A stretch of DNA of 64,000 bases from Nerophis ophidion (taxonomy: Eukaryota > Chordata > Actinopteri > Syngnathiformes > Syngnathidae): the NCBI RefSeq assembly GCF_033978795.1, contig NC_084613.1, positions 2,221,824-2,285,823 of the forward strand. The letters are read 5' to 3'. The notes below the pieces were generated by a model, which was not told the origin of the DNA, searched no databases, and saw only the letters and a list, made by a program, of their open reading frames with translations. Below are positions 55,237 through 64,000 of this stretch, in pieces; position 1 is the first letter of the stretch; the number at the start of each line of letters is the position of its first letter. Made by a program: the position numbers and the translations under genes.

Positions 55237-58200
55237 GTGAGTGGCTGCCTTTTAGCCCTTTTAACCTCTCTTTATTATTATCTGGAGCCTCGACATTCTC
55301 AAAATGAATGTTTCGCCAAGCCAACATTTATATAAACCCCGTTTCCATATGAGTTGGGAAATGTAAATATAAACAGAATACAATGATGTGCGAACCCTTT
55401 TCAAGCCATATTCAGTTGAATATGCTACAAAGACAACATATTTGATGTTCAAACTCATAAACTGTATTTCTTTTTTGCAAATAATCATTAACTTAGAATT
55501 TCATGGCTGCTACACGTGCCAAAGTAGTTGGGAAAGGGCATGTTCACCACTGTGTTACATCACCTTTTCTTTTAACAACACTCAATAAACGTTTGGGAAC
55601 TGAGGAAACTAATTGTTGAAGCTTTGAATGTGGAATTCTTTCCCATTCTTGTTTTATGTAGAGCTTCAGTCGTTAGGGACGGCGTGGCACAGTGGGAGAG
55701 TGGCCGTGCGCAACCCCTGGTTCAAATCCCACCTAGTACCAACCTCGTCACGTCCATTGTGTCCTGAGCAAGACACTTCACCCTTGCTCCTGATGGGTGC
55801 TGGTTGGCGCCTTGCATGGCAGCTCCCTCCATCAGTGTGTGAATGTGTGTGTGAATGTGGAAGTAGTGTCAAAGCGCTTTGAGTACCTTGAAGGTAGAAA
55901 AGCGCTATAAAAGTACAACCCATTTATCATTAAACAGTCCAGGGTCTCCACTGTCGTATTTTACGCTTCCTAATGCGCCACACATTTTCCATGGGAGACA
56001 GGTCTGGACTGCAGGCGGGCCAGGAAAGTACCCACACTCCATCCATCCATCCATTTTCTACGGCGTATTCCCTTTTGGGGTCGCGGGGGGCGCTGGCGCC
56101 TATCTCAGCTACAATCGGGCGGAAGGCAGGGTACACCCTGGACAAGTCGCCACCTCATCGCAGGGCCAACACAGATAGACAGACAACATTCACACACTAG
56201 GGACCATTTAGTGTTGCCAATCAACCTATCCCCAGGTGCATGTCTTTGGAGGTGGTAGGAAGCCGGAGTACCCGAAGGGAACCCACGCATTCACGGGGAG
56301 AACATGCAAACTCCACACAGAAAGATCCTGAGCCTGGATTTGAACCCAGGACTGCAGGACCTTCGTATTGTGAGGCAGACGCACTAACCCCTCTGCCACC
56401 GTGAAGCCGTACCCACACTCTTTTACTACAAAGCTACGCCGTTGTAACACGTGGCTTGGCATTGTCTTGCTGAAATAAGCAGAGGCGTCCATGATAACAT
56501 TGCTCGGATGACAACATATGTTGCTCCAAAAGCTGTATGTACCATTCAGCCTTAATGGTGCCTTCACAGATGTGTAAGTTACCCATGCCTTGGGCACTAA
56601 TGCACCCCCATACCATCACACATGCTGGCTTTTACACTTTGCGCCTATAACAATCCGGATGGTTATTTTCCTCTTTGTTCCAGAGGACACCACGTCCACA
56701 GTTTCCAAATATAATTTGAAATGTGGACTCGTCAGACCACAGAACACTTTTCCACTTTGCATCAGTCCATCTTAGATGAGCTCGGGCCCAGCAAAGCCGG
56801 CGGCGTTCCTGGGTGTTGTTGATAAATGGCTTTCGCTTAGCATAATACAGCTTTAACTTGCACTCACAGATGTAGCGACAAACCTTATTTATTGACAGTG
56901 GTTTTTTGAAGTGTTCCTGAGCCTATGTGGTGATATCCTTTAGAGATTGATGTCGGTTTTTGATACAGTCTGAACGATCAAAGGTCCGTAATATCATCGC
57001 TTACGTGCAGTGATTCTCTGAAACTTTTGATGATTTTACGGACCGTAGATGGTAAAATCCCTAAATTCCTTGCAATAGCTTGTTGAGAAATGTCATTCTA
57101 AAACTGTTCAAAAATGTGCTTACAAAGTGGTGACCTCGCCCCATCTTTGTTTGCTAATTACTTAGCATTTCATGGAAGCTGCTTACATCTAACACAATTT
57201 CCCAACTCATATGGAAACAGGATTTATATAAAATGAGTATTCAACTGGGCTTCATCAGTCAAAATCATTTCCCCTGAAAGTGTGCCACCTTTTTGTACGT
57301 ATGTTGCTCAAGTAAAGCCTCGCCAGTCACTCCCCTCAAGCCTTTCATCCATCCTCCTTTTAGGGCCCTCTTGAGGATGTTGACAGTGATGTTTAACGCT
57401 CGTCTCTCACTTTTTAGACCTCGCCGCTTTGTTTACTTTCTCTACTTTTCACACACAGTCACATTTCCACTTTTCAAAGTTTGGCGCAGTGAGCCATATA
57501 TAATCTTTTGTTTATCCATGCATCTGCTTCTGCTTATCTGAGGTGGGGTCGTGGGGGCAGCAGCCTAAGCAGGGAAGACCAGACTTTCCTCTCCCTAGCC
57601 ACTTCGTCCAGCTCCTCCCGGGGGATCCCAAGGTGTTCCCAGGCAGGCCAGGAGACATACCGTATTTCTTTGAATGGCCGCCGGGTATATAGTATGCACC
57701 TGCCTAGAATTACTGCCGGGTCAAACTCGTTTCGCAAAATAATTAGCATATTCCTAGAATTTCCACCGGGTCAAACTCGTCACGTCACGAGTGACACTTC
57801 ACCTGTCATCATTTTCAAAATGGAGGAGGCTGATTTCAATCATGTGAAATTGCATAAAGGGAAGAAGATTAAGAGCTATTCAGTAGGATTTAAGGTCCAA
57901 GCTATTGAATATGCTAAAAAGAACAGGAAGCAGCTATGTTTTATTAATATGCCGTAGCTGCGTGTGTCAAATATGAGTCATTAAATGACTCCCGCCTCCT
58001 GGTGGTAGAGGGCGCTAGTGATCCTTCTTGCGACTACTCGGCTGCAGAAGAAGTGACAACAAGCAGCAAGAGTGAGCAGCGATCCTTTATTTTTTCCTCT
58101 CGCTTGCACTTTTAACATGGAGGATTACATATCTAAAATAAAACAGTTTTCTAAACTGGACTTTCAATGGAAGCAGGAGGTAATAAAGGAAGATCTCCAT

Positions 58201-61200
58201 CGAGACAGAGAGACTTTTAAAACTGAAGAAAGATAAGGAAGACTTCTATAAACAAGTTATTGATGCTTTTGATCAGAAGGAGCTGCGCATGGACTTCATT
58301 TATAAGTAAAGGTGAGACCTTTACTTATAAATGGTGGGGCAGCATAGCTCGGTTGGTAGAGTGGCCGTGCCAGCAACTTGAGGGTTGCAGGTTCGATTCC
58401 CGCTTCCGCCATCCTAGTCACTGCCGTTGTGTCCTTGGGCAAGACACTTTACCCACGTGCTCCCAGTGCCACCCACGCTGGTTTAAATGTAACTTAGATA
58501 TTGGGTGTCACTATGTAAAGCGCTTTGAGTCACTAGAGAAAAGCGCTATATAAATATAATTCACAATTCACTTCACCATAATAACGTTTTTTTTTATTAA
58601 ATGTGCTTTTCATGATGGTATCCTTACATCACACTAAAATTTTTAAGCGCAGGCCTAAATTTATCGCATGCCTTTGGTAAACGCCGGAGTGAGGAGAGGT
58701 TTTAAAATAATTAGCGCATGCTCGCCTTTACCGCATGCCTTTGGTAAGCGCCGGAGTGAGAAGAGGTTTTAAATTAATTAGCTCCCCGGCGGCAATTCAA
58801 GGAAATACGGTACATAATCAAACAAATGTTTTTGAGGCGCCAGCACTTGCATATTCCACCAAAAACGTTGTCTTCCTAATAAAAACGGGCAAAAGAAATT
58901 GAGAAGCAGGCAAAGCCGGAAATTGCGTGCGACGGCATCTTGAAAGTAAACAAACATTTGTCGCATCTGCCGGCGAACGGCGAGGGTTTGATGAAGTGGC
59001 GAGACTCTAGCCTTGTCCGTATGCACAGGGGTGTATTTGCAACACTTAGACATCGCACTAGATGCCGGAGCCAAGGAGGAGGGTTAAGTAGAAGAGGCGA
59101 GGACAGGACATTTATTCACTTCCTGTCTTTAACATGTTGCACATCTTCTTAGTTCTGGTGTCTTTTTTTAATGACAACCCATAAAAAACATAACATCATT
59201 GGTATCATACGTTAAACTACCTCCACTGCTAACATTTCTATTAGTGCCCCCTCAGGAGTGACGTCCTCTGGTGTCAGTTTGCTGAGACCTACTATATCGG
59301 GGAGCTAGTGTTGGAAATTATTTCGAGGCTGCTTCACTTCTATTCTGAGAGCGGAAATCCAGCAGTCAGAGCGTGGCGTCCATGTTCACTTTTTCGATGT
59401 GTAGGAAGACTTGTTATTGTAGGACAGCACAGACGCTGGTGGTGGAGACACAGGTGCCAAAATTGATGACATGCTCACCAGCCACGGCATCAGGTGTGAC
59501 GTGCAGTAGGGCCTCAATCTAGCAGCTTAATTGGCACTGTAACAGAGCTCTCACCTTAAAGGCCTACTGAAATGAGATGTTCTTATTTAAACGGGGATAG
59601 CAGCTCCATTCTATGTGTCATACTTGATCATTTCGCCATATTGCCATATTTTTGCTGAAAGGATTTAGTAGAGAACATCCACGATAAAGTTTGCAACTTT
59701 TGGTGGCTAATAAAAAAGCCTTGCCTGTACCGGAAGTAGCAGACGATGTGCGCGTGACGTCACGGGTTGTGGAGCTCCTCACATCTGAACATTGTTTACA
59801 ATCATGGCCACCAGCAGCGAGAGCGATTCGGACCAAGAAAGCAACGATTTCCCCATTAATTTGAGCAAGGATGAAAGATTCGTGGATGAGGAAAGTGAGA
59901 GTGAAGGACTAGAAAAAGAAAAAAAAAAGAGAGGGCAGTGGGAGCGATTCAGATTAGACACATTTGGGGCGGCATGGCGTAGTGGGTAGAGCGGCCGTGC
60001 CAGAAACCTGAGGGTTACAGGTTCGCTTCCCACCTATTGACATCCAAATCGCTGCCGTTGTGTCCTTGGGCAGGACACTTAACCTTTGCCCCCGGTGCCG
60101 CTCACACTGGTGAATGAATGATGAATGAATGATTGGTGGTGGTTGGAGGGGCCGTAGGCGCAAACTGGCAGCCACGCTTCCATCAGTCTACCTCAGGGCA
60201 GCTGTGGCTACAAATGTAGCTTACCACCACCAGGTGTAAATGAATGATGAGTTCCCACTTCTCTGTGAGCGCTTTGAGTATCTAACAATTGAAAAGCGCA
60301 ATATAAATCTAATCCATCATCATCATCATCATCACATTTACTAGGATAATTCTGGAAAATGCCTTATCTGCTTATTGTGTTACTAGTGTTTTAGTGAGAT
60401 TATATAGTCGTACATGAAAGTCGGAGGGGTGTGGTGACCGTCAGTGTCTCCGAGGGAAGCCACGTTTCTCGACGAGGCAAAGCGAAGGCTGCCTTTAGGG
60501 CCGGGCTGAGCTTTCTTTCCCCCTCCTTCACGGTGGAAGCATCCCACATTCGGGGGCGGCCGGTGGGAGGAGGCAAGAGAGTCGAAGCTGCCTCTTTGAC
60601 AGGTGCACGAGGAACGACGCAAGCTCCGCCCATGTCTACGGACTTATTACCACAATTTTCTCACCGAAACTTGCCGGTTGACATGTGGTAGAGAACCATG
60701 TTCGCTTGACCGCTCTGTTCCATAGTAAAGCTTCACCTTCGGGAAATGTAAACAAAGAAACACCGGCTGTGTTTGTGTTGCTAAAGGCAGCCGCAATACA
60801 CCGCTTCCCACCTACATCTTTCTTCTTTGACGTCTCTATTATTAATTGAACAAATTGCAAAAGATTCAGCAACACAGATGTCCAAAATACTGTGTAATTA
60901 TGCTATTAAAGCAGACGACTTATAGCCGTGATCGGTGCATACAGAGTTTTTTTTTGCTTTGTGCTATGTATTAACCAGGGGTCTCAGACACTCGGCCCGC
61001 ACCTTAATATGAAAATTAAATCTTAGTGCGGCCCGCGAGATTTAAAGTAATGCCGTTTGACAGCGTCACACTTGCCAACCCTCCTAAACTTTCCGGGAGA
61101 CTCCCGGAATTCAGAGTAACTATTCACGCGAATGTCTGCTGAATGTCGCCCTTCAACATTAATACGGGCGGTCCATGAAGGCGCTGCCTTTACCACCCTC

Positions 61201-63021
61201 TACAACATGGGTCGGGAACCTTTTTGGCTGAGAGAGACCTGAAAGCCAGATATTTAAAAATGTATGTCCGTGAGAGCCATATAGGTTGCGACTTGTCCAG
61301 GGTGTACGCCGCCTTCCGCTCGATTTTAGCTGAGATAGGCACCAGCGACCCCAAAGGGAATAAGCGGTAGTAAATGGATGGATGGATGAATACAACTAAA
61401 TACGTGCATTTTTAAGTAAGACCAACATTTTTAGAGTATAATAAGTCTCTTATTCTTTTTAATAACATTGTTATTCTAAAGCTAACCAATAATAAATATA
61501 ATACTTCTTACCATTGATGCACTTTTTGAACAGGTGCGATAGAAAATGGATGGTTGGATTAAAATGCATGAGAAGGTTTTATTATTTGAACGTTATTTTT
61601 AACACTGTGATTACCATCGAAATTATTCATTCCTTATCGTGTTAAGCAATGTCAGCTAATATTTATCCGAGAGCCAGATGCAGTCATCAAAAGAGCCACA
61701 TCTGGCTCTAGAGCCATAGGTTCCCTACCCCTGCTCTACAACATGTACACATATCTAGCACAGCCCAACCACGAGTCGTAGGTGGCTTCCTTGAACACAC
61801 TCAGACGACTGCAAGGCATACTTTTTCAACAGCCGTACAGGTTACACTGAGAGTTGTGATATAATAAACTTTAACACTCTTACTAATATGCGCCACACTG
61901 TGAACCCACACCAAACAAGAATGACAAACACATTTCGGGAGAACATCCGCATTGTAACAGAACATTAAACACAACAGAACATATACCCAGAATCCCATGC
62001 ATTCCTAACTCTTTTGGAGTACATTATACACCCCCGCTTGCACCAACCCCCTAGCTAGCGGGGATAAATAATGTAGCCCGGAAGAGTTAGGGATGAATGG
62101 GATTCTGGGTATTTGTTCTGTTGTGTTTACGTCGTGTTACGGTGCGGATGTTCTCCCGAAATGTGTTTCTCAATCTTGTTTGGTGTGGGTTCACAGTGTG
62201 GCTCATATTAGTAAGAGTGTTAAAGTTGTTTATATCACAACCTTCAGTGTAACCTGTATGGCTGTTGACCAAGTATGTCTTGCAGTCACTTTCGTTTATC
62301 AACAGAGGCTGCATACTACATGTGACCAGCTGGCACGCAGGTAGCAGTGTGTAAAAGCGGGCGCGACGACGGGTTTTAGAGGTTTGTAAAGGCATTTCCA
62401 TCAGGGCACGCCCTCAACATTATTGACTAGGTGAAAATCGGAGGATTGCTGGGAGGAGCATTAAACTCCGGAAATCTCTCGGGATAATCGGGGGTGTCGG
62501 CAATCATGCAGCTGAGCCACATTAGAGTGATCCAAGACCCGGAAGCGGCTCCGGAGCCACGGGTTGCTGACCCCTGCTCTATTTGAACAACTGGAACACC
62601 CAAGATCACTCTCACTTGTTTTAATGCTACACTCATGTTTGTTGACCATTTATGAATTAAGCCGCAAAGAAGAAAAACAGATGTAACATGCAACGCAGCA
62701 ATAAGTACTTTTAAAATTATTTGTGCACATATGAAAACAGCGCGATAATAGCAACCATGATCATTTTGGTCGCATTAATGCTTGTTTTTAATCACAGGCT
62801 TTGCCATCCACCATGGTGATCGTGGGAATCTACTGCGGCGTAATCGCCGCCATGTTCCTGCTGCTCAAGACGGTCAACTACCGACTCCACCACGCCCTGG
62901 ACGAGGGCGAGGTGGTGGAGCTCCAGGCCAAAAAGTCGCAGGATGGCAGAGGCGGTGCCGAGGTGCCAAACAACGGCAATGGAGGCAGTGGAGGCCGTCA
63001 CCAAGACAGCAGCGGCCCAGG
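55084..63021 (+). CDS. pcnx1: PCNX1 (pecanex 1), first two coding exons
   Basis: Pecanex proteins are very large multipass membrane proteins; fly pecanex acts in Notch signalling through the endoplasmic reticulum. Exons seen are 55084-55236 (51 codons, phase 0) and 62798-63021; the remaining exons lie to the right of the window. Exon 1 gives MGSQTLQILRQGVWASVTGG, WYYDPDQNTFVNALHLYIW and a hydrophobic LFLLAFPFTLYM. Exon 2 gives ALPSTMVIVGIYCGVIAAMF and LLLKTVNYRLHHALDEGEVV. Together these are the two N-terminal membrane segments of pecanex 1. Exon 2 then runs into a Gly/Asn/Ser-rich hydrophilic region, where PCNX1 is normally long and disordered. Intron 1 (7.6 kb) is almost entirely transposon-derived. 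PCNX2 and PCNX3 are less likely because of the MED6/TTC9/MAP3K9 neighbours. Confidence 0.94.
55677..55925 (+). mobile_element. tRNA-derived SINE
   Basis: B box GGTTCAAATCC at 55719-55729, A-box-like GTGGGAGAGTGGCC, core AGCAAGACACTTCACCCTTG, end AAAAGCGCTATAAAAGTACA. Nested in Tc1 copy D. Confidence 0.88.
56040..56408 (-). mobile_element. Complete tRNA-derived SINE (ATGG-tail family), reference copy
   Basis: 369 bp between GTACCCACACTC repeats at 56028-56039 and 56409-56420. On the minus strand: tRNA-like head GGCAGAGGGGTTAGTGCG (A-box region), B box GGTTCAAATCC (plus positions 56336-56346), a conserved body with one 37-bp unit, and a tail GCGACCCCAAAAGGGAATAC...(ATGG)n. Nested in Tc1 copy D. 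Confidence 0.94.
57520..57657 (-). mobile_element. LINE ORF2 3' end fragment
   Basis: Reverse complement of the LLRLLPPRP / ERLGIPREELDEVARERKVW region; cut by the pogo-like element at 57658. Confidence 0.78.
57658..58812 (+). mobile_element. Pogo-like non-autonomous DNA element, copy 4
   Basis: Best-bounded copy: TACCGTATTTCTTTGAATGG left, TTCAAGGAAATACGGTA right. Plus strand: MEEADFNHVKLHKGKKIKSY, FKVQAIEYAKKNRKQ, then after a stop ESLNDSRLLVVEGASDPSCD. Inserted in a LINE fragment and holding a SINE at 58335-58570. Confidence 0.9.
58335..58570 (+). mobile_element. tRNA-derived SINE (GCTATATAA-tail family)
   Basis: B box GGTTCGATTCC at 58390-58400; near-identical to 37889-38106 but at a different position in the same host element family, so an independent insertion. 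Confidence 0.9.
58813..59555. other. PCNX1 intron 1 sequence without recognised feature
   Basis: Moderate GC content, several short frames (e.g. 58940-59152) without recognisable similarity. Possibly an old dispersed repeat. Confidence 0.4.
59560..60930 (-). mobile_element. piggyBac-like element, copy 3, one end lost
   Basis: Left end AGGCCTACTGAAA after TTAA (59556-59559); the right end is missing beyond about 60930. The plus-strand frame MATSSESDSDQESNDFPINL is related to copy 2. Contains a SINE at 59966-60332. Confidence 0.8.
59966..60332 (+). mobile_element. tRNA-derived SINE, long variant
   Basis: GGGGCGGCATGGCGTAGTGG start, GTAGAGCGGCCGTGCC A-box region, B-box-like GGTTCGCTTCC, ending AAAGCGCAATATAAATCTAA and (CAT)n. 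Flanked by CACATTT on both sides; piggyBac-like copy 2 has the empty site (AGACACATTTACTAAGATAA). Confidence 0.9.
61072..62510. mobile_element. hAT-like element with long internal inverted repeat and nested insertion
   Basis: Ends ACTTGCCAACCCTCC and GGTGTCGGCAATC. The interior holds two arms of about 220 bp (about 61815-62035 and 62085-62290) that are imperfect reverse complements (CATTTCGGGAGAACATCCGC versus GCGGATGTTCTCCCGAAATG). A second element is nested at 61207-61731. Confidence 0.65.
61207..61731. mobile_element. Nested hAT-like element with 8-bp target duplication
   Basis: Ends GGGTCGGGAACCTTTTTGGC and ATAGGTTCCCTACCCCTG, flanked by CTCTACAAC on both sides. It carries an ATGG-tail SINE fragment at about 61287-61392. 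Confidence 0.7.
62798..63021 (+). CDS. pcnx1: PCNX1 exon 2
   Basis: Acceptor TTTAATCACAG, donor CCCAGG|GTAGGT (phase 2). The second transmembrane segment is MVIVGIYCGVIAAMFLLL. The 3' part (DGRGGAEVPNNGNGGSGG) is less conserved, so the donor is supported mainly by the GTAGGT site. Confidence 0.9.
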
Positions 63022-64000
63022 GTAGGTCGGCCCTATGGTCTGTTTGTTGACGGCACCTGATGTTCCCCTGTCACAGATGAGGTCACAGGTCTCGTAGGTG
63101 AAGAGGACAATAAACAAATTATTTTGATGAGGTCACATAATGCTTTTTGTCCAGGAGGATGTTGTTGTACTAGTAGGGCTGAAAACTTTATCACAATATA
63201 AGTGTTTTGTATCGGTCGTTATCGATACATTTGGATATTTTTCTATGGCCTATCGAATATGGGCCAGAAGAAAAATATATTAAATGTAAACATTTTTATT
63301 TCAAATGTAACCATCCTCTATGGAGGCAGAAAGGAACACAAATGTCAACACAAGTGTGGAAAACATTGAACACACAACAATAACCTCTTGAAATGAAAGT
63401 GCAAAAATAAGGAATACATAGGAAATGCTTAAAGTGTAACAAAATAGTTCAATATGTAAACATAGAAAGACCTGAGAAGAACTATTTCCTGCAGGTTTAA
63501 TGATAGGAAGTTACGACTGTGCTCTAAGGAGTGAGCGCCGCTAAAGAGCTGTGGTCTTACCGGCCGAGGTGGGGGAGAGCACCTTGCATTATTTACAGAC
63601 CACATTGGTCTGACTACGGTCCATTTTAAAATATCCCAAAAATTGCCACCCTGTGGATATAAATGCTTAAGAATTTTGTATGTTTACTCTTTCTATAGTC
63701 CTGTTGTTAATCATAAAACAGACATGGTCCTTATTTTTACGACTTCAATTAGAAGAAAATGTTATACAATATGTTTTACTTATATTAATGGATCATTTTA
63801 AGGATGCACCGATTAATCGGTAACCGAATATATTCGGCCGAATATGGCAAAAAAAGCTACATTCGGCCTTCGGTGGAATGAGTTCAGAACAAGGCCGAAT
63901 AGTGGCGTGTGACGCAATTTTTTGACGCGGTGATGCAATCACCCAACGTGCAGTGACGTTGTAACCTGGAGCCTTCGGAAAAATGTCAGCAGTGTGGAGA
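63022..64000. other. PCNX1 intron 2 start with two hAT-type fragments
   Basis: 63174-63660 contains GTATCGGTCGTTATCGATAC and repeat-like non-coding sequence. At 63804 GGATGCACCGATTAATCGGT followed by CGAATATATTCGGCCGAATA begins another element that runs off the window. No pecanex exon was seen. Confidence 0.5.

Larger units (their letters stand above)
55333..57226 (-). mobile_element. Tc1-like transposon copy D with two nested SINEs, PCNX1 intron 1
   Basis: Ends AAACCCCGTTTCCATATGAG and CATATGGAAACAGGATTT. The transposase remnants on the minus strand (MVWGCISAQGMGNLHICEGT, SWPACSPDLSPMENVW) are decayed. Without the two SINEs the element would be close to the length of copies B and C. Confidence 0.9.

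Overview
The window is nuclear DNA from a repeat-rich ray-finned fish. Two things show this: the four protein-coding genes are vertebrate genes with ordinary GT-AG introns, and the space between exons is filled with teleost-type repeats (Tc1-like, pogo-like, piggyBac-like and hAT-like DNA elements, tRNA-derived SINEs, LINE tails) and very long minisatellites. The repeat mixture would suit a syngnathid-like genome, but that is a weak impression and not a determination. There are no bacterial, CRISPR, rRNA or true tRNA genes.

Layout. (1) 1488-9207, + strand: the last five exons of MAP3K9 (mixed-lineage kinase 1), giving the C-terminal 503 residues; kinase, SH3 and leucine-zipper exons lie to the left of the window. 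Its last intron holds a 3.7-kb array of a roughly 35-bp unit. (2) 9208-22671: intergenic, with a pogo-like element containing a small solo LTR, a truncated Tc1-like element, a 178-bp satellite split by a SINE, and a 5.8-kb array of exactly 201 periods of a 29-bp unit. (3) 28240-22672, - strand: complete TTC9 (three exons, 243 aa). Its first intron carries an array in which the last 40 bp of exon 1 plus the 5' splice site have been copied about eleven times. (4) 28241-36613: intergenic, with two Tc1-like elements and a 28-bp array. (5) 36614-48022, + strand: complete MED6 (eight exons, 246 aa), with a compact CRE/YY1-type promoter. (6) 48023-55083: intergenic repeats, including a LINE, piggyBac-like element and SINE nested in each other. 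(7) 55084-63021, + strand: the first two coding exons of PCNX1 (pecanex 1); the gene runs off the right edge.

The four genes are neighbours in human 14q24.2 too (from memory), but there the MED6-TTC9-MAP3K9 block lies in the opposite orientation relative to PCNX1. The genes do not form a pathway; they are a conserved neighbourhood: a stress-kinase MAP3K, a TPR protein, a Mediator subunit and a multipass membrane protein.

The most unusual theme is tandem expansion. At least four arrays grew from a sequence that still exists in unexpanded form in the same window: the end of an interspersed repeat, an internal SINE segment seen in 1, 3 and 17 copies, the TTC9 exon-1/splice-donor junction, and a coding 21-mer in the MAP3K9 terminal exon. 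Exon borders were set by GT-AG sites, reading-frame phase and recalled vertebrate orthologues; no alignment or transcript data were available.
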